From positions 3,285,001 through 3,349,000 of the forward strand of contig NZ_CP047897.1 of assembly GCF_009913235.1 (NCBI RefSeq): 64,000 nucleotides of DNA. Direction: 5' to 3'. The position numbers and the translations under genes were made by a program. Below the pieces are notes generated by a model. It made no database searches. It saw only the letters and a program-made list of their open reading frames with translations, and was not told where the DNA came from. Shown here piece by piece: positions 50,759 to 58,800 of this stretch; the stretch's first letter is position 1, and every line of letters begins with the position of its first letter. Origin of the DNA: Nibribacter ruber (GTDB lineage Bacteria > Bacteroidota > Bacteroidia > Cytophagales > Hymenobacteraceae).

Positions 50759-50998
50759 ATGGCACGAGTTTGTGATTTAACCGGTAAAAGAGTGCAGGTG
50801 GGTAACCGCGTTTCGCACGCCAACAATAAGACAAAACGCAAGTTTTACCCGAACTTGCAGAAGAAGCGCTTCTACATCCCAGAAGAAGATGCATGGGTGA
50901 CTTTGAAAGTTTCTACCTCTGCCATCCGTACCATCTCTAAGAACGGTATCTCTGCGGTATTGAAGAAAGCAAAAGACGAAGGATACATCGTTTACTAG
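50759..50998 (+). CDS. rpmB: 50S ribosomal protein L28
   Basis: Large-subunit protein of 79 residues. The start MARVCDLTGKRVQVGNRVSHANNKTK (split) is the L28 signature, as are RKFYPNLQKKRF and KVSTSAIRTISKNG. In related genomes rpmB is followed directly by rpmG; here an M24 peptidase gene lies between them. Confidence 0.97.
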   Translation: MARVCDLTGKRVQVGNRVSHANNKTKRKFYPNLQKKRFYIPEEDAWVTLKVSTSAIRTISKNGISAVLKKAKDEGYIVY

Positions 50999-51005
50999 GT
51001 AGCAT

Positions 51006-52628
51006 ATGAAAAGCATGCGGCACTTATGGTTTTTACTGCTAGTGTCGCTTCCGCTTGGAGCGATGGGGCAGTCAACCACTCCCTCAGACAAACCTGCGGA
51101 CTTTTTAACCAAAGAATTTCACCGGCAACGGAGAGAGCAACTGCGGCAACTGCTGCCGGCTCGCTCCGTTGCCGTTTTCTTTTCTGCCCCAGTAAGAAAC
51201 CGCGCCAATGACGTGGACTTCCACTACCACCAGAACCCAGACTTCTACTACCTCACCGGCTACAAGGAGCCTAACTCCGTTTTGCTCCTGTTTTCAGAAA
51301 AACAAAACATCAACGGACAAGCCACCACAGAGGTAGTCTTCGCGCAGCCCCGCAACCCGCAGGCAGAGTCCTGGACCGGCAAGCGCCTGGGCGCCGAGGG
51401 CGTGAAAAACCAACTGGGGCTGGCTGCCGCTTACCCTAATACCGACTTCAATGCCTTTAAGCTGGATACTGCCAGTCTGCAGCAGGTGCTGTTCTTTGAG
51501 TTGCCGCATGACGTGCGCAATGAAGAAAGAGACCGCAGTGACCTCTATGACTTGCTGGCGCAGTTCAAGCAGAAAGTAGGCATCACCAATGGCAAGAGTT
51601 TCGCACACCAGGAACTATACAACGCCATCAGGCAGTATGATGCCCGGGCAGGCCAGCAAGTGCAACAAGAGGTGAAGCGTCAGATGGAAGCAGATCCGGC
51701 TCTTGCGAACAATGCTAACTTAAAAGACTATGTAGCGGCTAAAGACGCTTCGGCCAGAGCTGCGGTAGTAGCCAGAATCCCAAAAGAGAAACTGGACATG
51801 TCTTCCTTAGAGGAGATCATGAACCAGATGCGTGAAACCAAGACTCCTGAGGAACTGGTGCTGTTGCGCAAAGCAGTGGCGATGTCGGCTATTGGCCAAC
51901 TGGAGGTTATGAAAGCCATGCAACCGGGCATGTCTGAGATGGAAGTGCAGGGCATTCATGAATACGTCTACAAGAAATATGGCGCCGAATATGAAGGCTA
52001 CCCGTCTATTGTAGGCGCCGGCAACAACGGGTGTATTTTGCACTATACAGAAAATGAACGTCCAAAGCTAAACAATGACTTAGTATTGATGGATTTGGGC
52101 GCCGAGTACCACGGCTACACCGCTGATGTGACCCGTACCATTCCGGCCAACGGCAAGTTCACCCCAGAGCAAAAGCAGATTTATGAACTGGTGTACGTCG
52201 CGCAAGAGGCAGGTTTCGCGCAGTGCAAAGTGGGCAATGACTTTCAGGCCCCTAACCAAGCGGCGCAGAAAGTAATGGCCGATGGCTTGATTAAACTCGG
52301 CATCATCAAAACGCCCGAAGAGGCCCGCAAGTACACCATGCACGGCGTGTCGCATTACTTGGGCTTGGATGTGCATGACAGAGGCACCTACGGACCGTTT
52401 AAGCACAATACGGTGATCACGGTAGAGCCTGGCATCTATATTCCGGAGGGAAGCCCCGTGGACAAGAAATGGTGGGGCATTGGCGTGCGCATTGAAGATG
52501 ACGTTCTCATTACCAACACTGGTTGGGAAAACCTGTCTAAGGGCGCGCCCAGAAGTGTGAAAGACATTGAAGCCACCATGGCCCAGCCAAGTGCGCTAGA
52601 TGACTTCAAGCTGCCGGTATTAAAGTAA
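51006..52628 (+). CDS. Exported Xaa-Pro aminopeptidase (M24)
   Basis: 540-residue metallopeptidase that removes an N-terminal residue before proline. A signal peptide (about 1-22, ends GAMGQ) sets it in the periplasm. The N-terminal creatinase-like domain has RNRANDVDFHYHQNPDFYYLTGY (split), and the catalytic domain shows the five metal ligands: LMDLGAEYHGYTADVTR, HGVSHYLGLDVHD, ITVEPGIYIP and VRIEDDVLIT. Starts 7 bp after rpmB, so it is transcribed with it. A Leu/Gln-rich spacer between domains is longer than in E. coli PepP. Confidence 0.92.
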   Translation: MKSMRHLWFLLLVSLPLGAMGQSTTPSDKPADFLTKEFHRQRREQLRQLLPARSVAVFFSAPVRNRANDVDFHYHQNPDFYYLTGYKEPNSVLLLFSEKQNINGQATTEVVFAQPRNPQAESWTGKRLGAEGVKNQLGLAAAYPNTDFNAFKLDTASLQQVLFFELPHDVRNEERDRSDLYDLLAQFKQKVGITNGKSFAHQELYNAIRQYDARAGQQVQQEVKRQMEADPALANNANLKDYVAAKDASARAAVVARIPKEKLDMSSLEEIMNQMRETKTPEELVLLRKAVAMSAIGQLEVMKAMQPGMSEMEVQGIHEYVYKKYGAEYEGYPSIVGAGNNGCILHYTENERPKLNNDLVLMDLGAEYHGYTADVTRTIPANGKFTPEQKQIYELVYVAQEAGFAQCKVGNDFQAPNQAAQKVMADGLIKLGIIKTPEEARKYTMHGVSHYLGLDVHDRGTYGPFKHNTVITVEPGIYIPEGSPVDKKWWGIGVRIEDDVLITNTGWENLSKGAPRSVKDIEATMAQPSALDDFKLPVLK

Positions 52629-52643
52629 GAGAATTAATTGTAC

Positions 52644-52681
52644 CGTTTTTGGCCTGTTTTAGCAGAAATAGCGCAAAAATG
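52644..52681. repeat. 38-bp palindromic element, copy 26
   Basis: 15 bp after the M24 stop. Right arm ends AAAAATG instead of AAAAACG; inner hexamers GGCCTG/TAGCGC. Confidence 0.85.
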
Positions 52682-52753
52682 GTAGCTTTGCAAATGGTTA
52701 GGGAGCCGGGCCGTGGGCATTAGGTGATACTTGACTAAAAAAGTAGTATCGTA

Positions 52754-52785
52754 TTTGTAATTAAGTAACTAAGGCTGTATATTTG
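52754..52785 (+). promoter_or_regulatory. Promoter of rpmG
   Basis: -33 TTTG (52754-52757), 20-bp spacer, exact -7 TAtaTTTG (52778-52785), 28 bp before the ATG. The best promoter match seen in the window. Confidence 0.7.
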
Positions 52786-52813
52786 CAGTCCTAAATAAAA
52801 AATCAACTTCGCG

Positions 52814-53002
52814 ATGGCAAAGAAAGCTAAAGGCAATAGAGTTCAGGTGATTTTGGAGTGCACTGAGCAGAAAAACTCCGGCGTACCTGGCATGTCTCGG
52901 TATATCACTACCAAAAACAGAAAGAACACTCCTGAGCGTATGGAGATGAAGAAGTTCAATCCTTTCATGAAGAAAGTAACTGTACATAAAGAAATTAAAT
53001 AA
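52814..53002 (+). CDS. rpmG: 50S ribosomal protein L33
   Basis: 62-residue ribosomal protein: [18 protein letters not shown], then [28 protein letters not shown] (split). Only one Cys remains of the zinc set, so this is the Cys-minus form. It has its own promoter and is followed 2 bp later by DUF4295. Confidence 0.96.
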   Translation: MAKKAKGNRVQVILECTEQKNSGVPGMSRYITTKNRKNTPERMEMKKFNPFMKKVTVHKEIK

Positions 53003-53004
53003 CC

Positions 53005-53157
53005 ATGGCTAAGAAAGTAGTTGCAACCCTGAAGACCGCCACTGGTAAAGACTGGGCGAAGGTGATCAAAGCTGTTAAGTCTCCTAAGACTGGCGCTTAC
53101 ACTTTTAGAGAAGAGATGGTGCCGATTGACCAAGTTCAAGACGCTCTTAAAAAATAA
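53005..53157 (+). CDS. DUF4295 small basic protein
   Basis: 50 residues beginning MAKKVVATLKTATGKDWAKV and ending with DQVQDALKK. Bacteroidota-only family, almost always directly after rpmG and before ftsY, as here. Highly basic, suggesting ribosome association (inference). Too short for a usual ORF search. Confidence 0.9.
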   Translation: MAKKVVATLKTATGKDWAKVIKAVKSPKTGAYTFREEMVPIDQVQDALKK

Positions 53158-53188
53158 TTGCCTTATATCGCAATCAAGATATACCTGT

Positions 53189-53217
53189 AAAAGTCCCTCC
53201 ATACCAGGGACTTTTTT
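53189..53217 (+). terminator. Terminator after DUF4295
   Basis: Stem AAAAGTCCCT (53189-53198) with AGGGACTTTT (53206-53215), ending in a T-run. Confidence 0.9.
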
Positions 53218-53268
53218 GGTATTCAAGCCTTTTTAATCTAATCAACCCAATCGCCTCTACCCACCGCT

Positions 53269-54231
53269 ATGGCACTTTTCGGTTTCTTCAGCAAAGACAA
53301 AAAAGATTCTCTGGACAAAGGCCTTGAGAAAACCAAGACCAGCTTCCTGGACCAGCTTAGCAAAGCAGTAGTTGGTAAGTCTAAAGTAGACGAAGAGGTT
53401 CTAGATGAGCTGGAGACCGTTTTGGTGCACGCAGACGTGGGGATTGGCACCACGGTTAAAATCATTGAGCGCATTGAGAAACGTGTAGCCCGTGACAAAT
53501 ACGTAGGCACTTCTGACCTGGACCGCATCCTGCGCGAAGAGATCATGGAGCTCATGGAGGAGAACAAAGGCGGGATTGCCGCAGACTTCAGCCTTCCAGA
53601 CACCGGCGGTCAGCCGTACGTGATCATGGTAGTAGGCGTGAACGGTGTGGGCAAAACCACTACCATTGGTAAGCTAGCCTCGCAGTTTCATAAAGCCGGA
53701 AAGAAGGTTGTGTTGGGTGCTGGAGATACGTTTAGAGCCGCCGCCGTGGACCAACTTAAAATCTGGGGTGACCGCGTGGGTATTCCGGTGGTGGACCATG
53801 GCATGAACACAGACCCAGCCTCTGTGGCCTATGACGCCGTGAAGAAAGGCGTGGAGATGGGCGCTGATGTGGTCATCATTGATACCGCTGGCCGTCTGCA
53901 TACCAAAGTTGGCTTGATGAACGAGCTTACTAAAATCAAACGCGTGATGCAGAAAGTCATTGACGCCTCTCCGCATGAGGTATTGCTCGTCTTAGACGGC
54001 AGCACCGGGCAGAACGCCGTGATTCAAGCCCGCGAGTTTACCAAAGCCACCGAGGTAACTGCCCTAGCCGTGACCAAATTGGACGGAACTGCCAAAGGTG
54101 GCGTTATCATTGGTATCTCAGACGAATTCAAGATTCCTGTGAAATATATTGGAGTGGGCGAGCGGGTAGAGGACCTGCAAGTATTTGACAAGCGCGAATT
54201 CGTGGACTCTTTGTTCTCTAAAAACAAATAG
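53269..54231 (+). CDS. ftsY: Signal recognition particle receptor FtsY
   Basis: SRP receptor GTPase that docks ribosome-nascent chains at the inner membrane. 320 residues: N-terminal basic amphipathic start (MALFGFFSKDKKDSLDK) that serves as membrane anchor, NG domain with GVNGVGKTTTIGKLA (P-loop), ADTFRAAA-like GDTFRAAAVDQL, DTAGRLHTK and TKLDGTAKGG. The acidic A domain is absent, as usual in Bacteroidota. Terminator on its upstream side, so it has an independent start. Confidence 0.97.
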   Translation: MALFGFFSKDKKDSLDKGLEKTKTSFLDQLSKAVVGKSKVDEEVLDELETVLVHADVGIGTTVKIIERIEKRVARDKYVGTSDLDRILREEIMELMEENKGGIAADFSLPDTGGQPYVIMVVGVNGVGKTTTIGKLASQFHKAGKKVVLGAGDTFRAAAVDQLKIWGDRVGIPVVDHGMNTDPASVAYDAVKKGVEMGADVVIIDTAGRLHTKVGLMNELTKIKRVMQKVIDASPHEVLLVLDGSTGQNAVIQAREFTKATEVTALAVTKLDGTAKGGVIIGISDEFKIPVKYIGVGERVEDLQVFDKREFVDSLFSKNK

Positions 54232-54233
54232 GC

Positions 54234-54271
54234 CGTTTTTGGGCTGATTTCCAGAAAAGAAGCCAAAAACG
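54234..54271. repeat. 38-bp palindromic element, copy 27
   Basis: Starts 2 bp after the ftsY stop. Inner hexamers GGGCTG/GAAGCC, centre ATTTCCAGAAAA. Confidence 0.9.
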
Positions 54272-54316
54272 GAAGCTAGAGGTGTCAAATAGATATAATT
54301 CCAATCCCACAATTCC

Positions 54317-54429
54317 CACTCGCTCGCGTCCCGCGAGTGTGAGTCACTCCGGCCTCTGGCCGTGTTGGGCATAAGTAGAAAGCAGCCAGAGGCTGTAGGT
54401 ATCTCACACTCGCGGGACGCGAGCGAGTG
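54317..54429. repeat. Large perfect inverted repeat (27-bp arms)
   Basis: Arms 54317-54343 and 54403-54429 are 27/27 complementary, core GCTCGCGTCCCGCGAG. Inside, CCTCTGGC (54353) and GCCAGAGG (54385) form a second 8-bp stem. The whole is a 113-bp two-step hairpin between ftsY and rimO. Confidence 0.95.
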
Positions 54430-54529
54430 AAATTTGAATATATCCATTTAATTGGGCGCAGACTAAACCAAAAGAGCCTGTTTGGTTGTTGCCCTTCCAT
54501 CAAAGAAAACAGGCTAAAGTAGAAGGCAC

Positions 54530-55894
54530 GTGAAAGTAAGATCCCTTAAACAAGACAAATACAACGTAATCACCCTGGGTTGCTCCAAAAATCTGGTAGA
54601 CTCAGAGGTGCTGATGGGCCAGTTGCAGGCCAATGAGTTTGATGTAGTGCATGACTCTGAGAAAGACGATGCCAACATCATCATTGTGAACACCTGCGGC
54701 TTTATTGACAATGCCAAGCAAGAGTCTATTGACACCATTCTGCGCTACGCAGACGCCAAAGACGCCGGGGCCATTGACAAACTCTACGTGACCGGTTGCC
54801 TTTCGCAACGCTACAAAGATTCTTTAGAAACTGAGATTCCGCAGGTAGATGCTTTTTTTGGTACCATGGAACTGCCACAGCTCTTGAAAACCTTAGAAGC
54901 CAACTACAAGCATGAGTTGATTGGTGAGCGGCTAATCACCACGCCTTCACATTACGCCTACTTTAAAATAGCCGAGGGCTGTAACCGTCCCTGCTCGTTT
55001 TGCGCCATCCCCTTGATGCGCGGCAAGCACATGGACCGCCCAATGGAGGACTTGGTACGCGAAGCCACGCGCCTAGCCAACATGGGTACCAAAGAACTGA
55101 TCCTGATTGCCCAAGACTTAACCTATTACGGCTTACAGCAATACGGTGAGCGCAAGCTAGCCGAGTTATTACAACGCTTGTCTGACGTGAACGGCATTGA
55201 GTGGATTAGAATGCAATACGCCTACCCGTCTCAATTCCCGATGGATGCGTTGGACGTAATGGCCGAACGTTCTAACATCTGCAAGTACCTGGACATGCCG
55301 TTGCAGCACATCTCTGACAACATGCTCAAGACAATGCGCCGCGGTATTTCTAAGCGTCGTACGCTGGAGCTGGTAGACACCATTCGTCAGCGCGTACCAG
55401 ACATCGCGCTACGCACTACCTTGATTGCCGGTCACCCTGGTGAGACGCAGAAGGACTTCGAGGAGATGTACCAGTGGGTAGAAGAATCACGCTTTGACCG
55501 CCTGGGTATCTTCACCTACTCACATGAGGAGAACACGCACGCCTTCAGCCTGGAAGACAACGTGCCGGAAGAGGTGAAGCAGGAGCGCGCCGATACCATC
55601 ATGGAATTGCAGCAGGGCATCTCTATGGAGTTGAACGAAGCCAAAGTGGGCAACACCTATAAAGTGCTGTTTGACCGCAAGGAAAGCGGCTATTATGTGG
55701 GCCGTACCCAGTATGACTCGCCGGAAGTGGACAATGAAGTATTGGTGCCAGCAGACAGCGCCTATGTGCGTCTGGGAGACTTCGCTAACGTGAAAATCAC
55801 CGATTCTTCTGACTTTGACCTGTACGGCGAAGTAGTAGGAAGCGCGCAGGAATCTGCAATGCACATTTCTACGGTAGATGCCATTTCAGAATAA
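54530..55894 (+). CDS. rimO: Ribosomal protein S12 methylthiotransferase RimO
   Basis: Radical-SAM enzyme that adds a methylthio group to an Asp of S12. 454 residues starting at GTG (MKVRSLKQDKYNVITLGCSKNLVDSE, split). It has the N-terminal UPF0004 cysteines (GCSKN, NTCGF, GCLSQ), the radical-SAM CxxxCxxC (CNRPCSFC) and a C-terminal TRAM domain. The RimO-specific LGCSKNLVDSE rules out MiaB. Confidence 0.95.
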   Translation: MKVRSLKQDKYNVITLGCSKNLVDSEVLMGQLQANEFDVVHDSEKDDANIIIVNTCGFIDNAKQESIDTILRYADAKDAGAIDKLYVTGCLSQRYKDSLETEIPQVDAFFGTMELPQLLKTLEANYKHELIGERLITTPSHYAYFKIAEGCNRPCSFCAIPLMRGKHMDRPMEDLVREATRLANMGTKELILIAQDLTYYGLQQYGERKLAELLQRLSDVNGIEWIRMQYAYPSQFPMDALDVMAERSNICKYLDMPLQHISDNMLKTMRRGISKRRTLELVDTIRQRVPDIALRTTLIAGHPGETQKDFEEMYQWVEESRFDRLGIFTYSHEENTHAFSLEDNVPEEVKQERADTIMELQQGISMELNEAKVGNTYKVLFDRKESGYYVGRTQYDSPEVDNEVLVPADSAYVRLGDFANVKITDSSDFDLYGEVVGSAQESAMHISTVDAISE

Positions 55895-55896
55895 AC

Positions 55897-55934
55897 TGTT
55901 TTTAGCCTGATTCTCAGGAAACAAGCTAAAAACG
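55897..55934. repeat. 38-bp palindromic element, copy 28
   Basis: 2 bp after the rimO stop; first base changed (TGTTTTT). Inner hexamers AGCCTG/CAAGCT. Confidence 0.88.
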
Positions 55935-56013
55935 AAATAGGAGTAAGGCTCACAGGTTCTCAGAATCTGTGGGCCTTGTTTGTTTTAGGCAAGTGCCGCT
56001 TCTTTTTCTGGCG

Positions 56014-56131
56014 CGAGTCTTCAGACTCGTGACAAAGGATGAAGGGAGTCTCCAGACTCACTAAAACCAGCAATGCGTCAAATTGGAGTCTGAAGACTCC
56101 ACCCATCCCACATCACGAGTCTGAAGACTCG
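56014..56131. repeat. Cluster of four AGTCT..AGACT palindromes
   Basis: Perfect palindromes at 56014-56029 (CGAGTCT-TC-AGACTCG), 56046-56059 (GAGTCT-CC-AGACTC), 56085-56100 (GGAGTCT-GA-AGACTCC) and 56116-56131 (CGAGTCT-GA-AGACTCG). Same core as the cluster at 30.6 kb. Confidence 0.9.
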
Positions 56132-56145
56132 CGCTATATAAGATT

Positions 56146-56183
56146 CGTTTTTGGTCTCTTTTTCAGAAAACAAGTCAAAAACG
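56146..56183. repeat. 38-bp palindromic element, copy 29
   Basis: Follows the palindrome cluster by 14 bp. Inner hexamers GGTCTC/CAAGTC. Confidence 0.88.
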
Positions 56184-56303
56184 GTAACGAGCAGAAATGC
56201 TTCGTCCATTTCAAAAACCTTGTACAGGCATTTCGGTTTCCTGTAGGCAACCGCCTTCATAGCACAGAGACGCAAGAGCCAACGCAAATCCCAAAATAGC
56301 GTT

Positions 56304-56311
56304 TACCTTTG
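56304..56311 (+). promoter_or_regulatory. -7 element TAccTTTG for bshC
   Basis: Exact TAnnTTTG, 19 bp before the first ATG of bshC. Confidence 0.55.
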
Positions 56312-56330
56312 CAACGAAGGTTGCTATTAA

Positions 56331-57908
56331 ATGACGACCGCTCCCCGTATGAAAGTTTCCTGTATTGACTATAGCGCCACCGGCGCCTTCTCTAAATTAG
56401 TTGTGGATTATCTCAACAGAGATGCCAAACTCCAGCCTTTCTATCAGCATTTTCCAGAGGTACCTGCCTTTTCCAAGATTATGGAAGAACGCAGGTATCC
56501 TGCTAGCCAACGGCAGATTCTGGTAGAGGAACTTCAGCGCCAGTATGACGGCGTAGAGATGCCAGAGGCGGTGCAGTCCAATATTTTGGCGCTGAGCCAA
56601 GAGCAGACCTACACCATCACCACCGGCCACCAGCTCAACATCTTCACTGGTCCGCTATACTTCATCTACAAGATTGTCACTGCCATTACCACTGCCCGTG
56701 CATTGAAGCAGGCGTACCCAGCGCAGATCTTTGTGCCCGTGTACTGGATGGCCACCGAAGACCACGACTTTGCCGAAGTGAACCATTTCACGCTCTTCGG
56801 GAAGGAGTACACTTGGGAGAGCGAGGAGAAAGGCGCCGTGGGCCGCTTTGCCACCGATGGCTTGAATGAGATACTGGATGCCCTGCCAGAGCAGTACGAA
56901 CTTTTTGAGGAAGCCTATACCAACAGCACCACCCTGGCAGAGGCTACCCGTAAAATTGTGAATGGATTGTTTGGCACGTACGGTGTAGTGTGCGTTGACG
57001 GCGACAGTCCAGCCCTTAAGCAACTGTTTGTGCCCGCAGTGCAGAAGGAGCTGACGGAGCAGACGTCTTACAAAGAAATTACCCGCACCAATGAGGCGCT
57101 GCAAGCCCAAGGCTACAAGCCCCAGGTCATGACCCGTGAGATTAACCTGTTCTACTTGGATCAGCACCTGCGCGAGCGCATTGTGCAGGAAGACGGACAG
57201 TACAAAGTCTTAAACACCAACCTGACTTTTACAGAAGCAGAAATCCTGCAGCATCTGCAGGAACATCCAGAACGTTTCAGTCCGAATGTAGTATTGCGGC
57301 CTCTGTACCAAGAGATGGTCTTGCCCAACCTGGCTTATATTGGGGGCGGGGCCGAGGTGGCCTACTGGTTCCAGTTGAAGGGAATCTTTGAGGCATTCCA
57401 GGTTCCTTACCCAGCGGTGATGTTGCGCAACTCGGCCATGTATTTGACCAAGCCCAACGCGCATCGCCTGGAGAAACTGGGGCTTACCCCGGTAGAAATG
57501 TTCAGAGACATGCCAGAACTGAAGAAGCGACTGGCGGAGCTGTTGAATCAGGAAGAACTGAGTCTGGAAGCCCAACGTCAAGCCCTAGAGAACGCTTACA
57601 AGCAGGTAGAAGAATTGGCCCAAAGCATTGACCCAACCTTGGTGAAAGCAGTAGGTGCCGAAGCGCAGAAAGGTGCGCAAAGCCTGCAAATGCTGGAGAA
57701 AAAGCTGAACAAGGCCATCGAGAACAAGAACGACACGGCCTACAACCAATTGGCCAACCTCAAGGAGAAACTCTTCCCCACGGGTGTGTTGCAGGAGCGC
57801 GTGGACAATTTGCTGTCTTACCAGACTAACAATCCTGACTTCATCCAGCACTTGGTAGAAGCGTTCCAGCCGTTCGGGCACCAGTTTACCGTGCTGCAGG
57901 AAGACTAA
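56331..57908 (+). CDS. bshC: Bacillithiol biosynthesis cysteine-adding enzyme
   Basis: Last step of bacillithiol synthesis: adds cysteine to glucosaminyl-malate. 525 residues, typical length. Family marks: N-terminal CIDYSATGAFSKLVVDYL, QTYTITTGHQLNIFTGPLYFIYKI (split), PVYWMATEDHDFAEVNHF and a C-terminal coiled coil (about 430-490). Homologues begin at MKVSCIDY, so the true start may be the second ATG (56349). Followed 3 bp later by the formyl-THF cyclo-ligase, forming an operon. Confidence 0.93.
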   Translation: MTTAPRMKVSCIDYSATGAFSKLVVDYLNRDAKLQPFYQHFPEVPAFSKIMEERRYPASQRQILVEELQRQYDGVEMPEAVQSNILALSQEQTYTITTGHQLNIFTGPLYFIYKIVTAITTARALKQAYPAQIFVPVYWMATEDHDFAEVNHFTLFGKEYTWESEEKGAVGRFATDGLNEILDALPEQYELFEEAYTNSTTLAEATRKIVNGLFGTYGVVCVDGDSPALKQLFVPAVQKELTEQTSYKEITRTNEALQAQGYKPQVMTREINLFYLDQHLRERIVQEDGQYKVLNTNLTFTEAEILQHLQEHPERFSPNVVLRPLYQEMVLPNLAYIGGGAEVAYWFQLKGIFEAFQVPYPAVMLRNSAMYLTKPNAHRLEKLGLTPVEMFRDMPELKKRLAELLNQEELSLEAQRQALENAYKQVEELAQSIDPTLVKAVGAEAQKGAQSLQMLEKKLNKAIENKNDTAYNQLANLKEKLFPTGVLQERVDNLLSYQTNNPDFIQHLVEAFQPFGHQFTVLQED

Positions 57909-57911
57909 TCC

Positions 57912-58484
57912 ATGTTAAAGGCCCATCTCAGAAAAGCCTACCTGGCCAAACGCCGCAATCTCTCTGAGGCCGAGGTGGAGGATATGAGCCTCCAGATAGC
58001 AAATCGGTTTTTTGAGGATTTCCAGCCGGTGAAAGGGCAGACGGTGCATGTTTTTCTACCCATTCTGCACCACCGTGAAATCAATACCTGGCGCATCATC
58101 CATAAACTTTGGGAACAGTTCCCAGAGGTGCGGGTGGCTACGTCTGTCTCGCATCTGGAGGATTGCAGTATGACGCATTTCCTCATTACCCCAGAAACCA
58201 AACTGGTCACCAACCGCTGGGGAATTCCTGAGCCGGTACAAGCCCAGCAAATCACAGAACAAGAAATTGATTTGGTGCTGGTGCCGTTGCTGGTGTTTGA
58301 TTTGCAAGGCCACCGCGTAGGCTACGGCAAAGGGTTCTATGATCGTTTTTTGGCTTTTTTACCCAAAACAAGCCAAAAACGAGGCCTGTCCTTAGAGCCG
58401 CCGGTTCCCAAAATTGAAGACGTGCACCCTTTGGATCTAATCTTAGATGCCGTGATTACCCCTCAACAGACCTTCTGGTTCTAG
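57912..58484 (+). CDS. 5-formyltetrahydrofolate cyclo-ligase containing a 38-bp element
   Basis: Converts 5-formyl-THF to 5,10-methenyl-THF with ATP (MTHFS; ygfA in E. coli). 190 residues: basic N-terminal helix (LRKAYLAKRRNLSE), VHVFLPILHHREINTW, and the nucleotide/folate motif GYGKGFYDRF near residue 140. Directly after that motif the frame reads through copy 30 of the dispersed element (codons for RFLAFLPKTSQKR), then resumes with GLSLEPPVP and ends normally at LDAVITPQQTFWF. By recalled family alignment the length of this loop is unchanged, so the protein is probably active. Confidence 0.9.
   Translation: MLKAHLRKAYLAKRRNLSEAEVEDMSLQIANRFFEDFQPVKGQTVHVFLPILHHREINTWRIIHKLWEQFPEVRVATSVSHLEDCSMTHFLITPETKLVTNRWGIPEPVQAQQITEQEIDLVLVPLLVFDLQGHRVGYGKGFYDRFLAFLPKTSQKRGLSLEPPVPKIEDVHPLDLILDAVITPQQTFWF
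58344..58381. repeat. 38-bp palindromic element inside a coding region, copy 30
   Basis: Perfect outer arms and 38-bp length; inner hexamers TGGCTT/CAAGCC pair at 4 of 6. The only copy inside a gene, about 100 bp before its stop. Confidence 0.92.
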
Positions 58485-58800
58485 CTCCTCCCAGGGGCTC
58501 CCTCTGATTTTCCTATTCCCTCTAAATTGTATTCCAAGGAAAGTATTCTAAGAGGTAATTCTTCTTGCATCTCCTTTCCTAACAACCAATCTTTTAGCCA
58601 TGTCTTTGCCTTGTACACGAGGGCAGGGGTGCTTTTCTGTGGTGTTTTGAACTTACTTGTTGCTTGGGGCTAGCAGGAAGATGGATTAGAGGCAACAAAA
58701 AGCTATATATCTGAAAGCTATTATTTATATTTAGTTTTCAGGTAACTCTTTCTGTTCCTACTCTTTTGCATTTTCTTACTCACCCATAAAACAAACTAGC
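58485..58800. other. Upstream region of the SusC/SusD operon
   Basis: 316 bp, with no 38-bp element. A -7-like TATATTTAG (58726-58734, one change from TAnnTTTG) lies 67 bp before the SusC start in an AT-rich stretch. No sigma/anti-sigma gene pair is adjacent. Confidence 0.4.

Larger units (their letters stand above)
55895..56330. other. 436-bp gap between rimO and bshC
   Basis: Holds copies 28 and 29 of the 38-bp element flanking a cluster of four GAGTCT palindromes, and the -7 element of bshC. No gene. Confidence 0.6.

Noticed and set aside
54470-54515. AGCCTGTTT..AAACAGGCT near rimO, similar to part of the 38-bp element
   Set aside because: The conserved CGTTTTT/AAAAACG outer arms are missing and the spacing is different.
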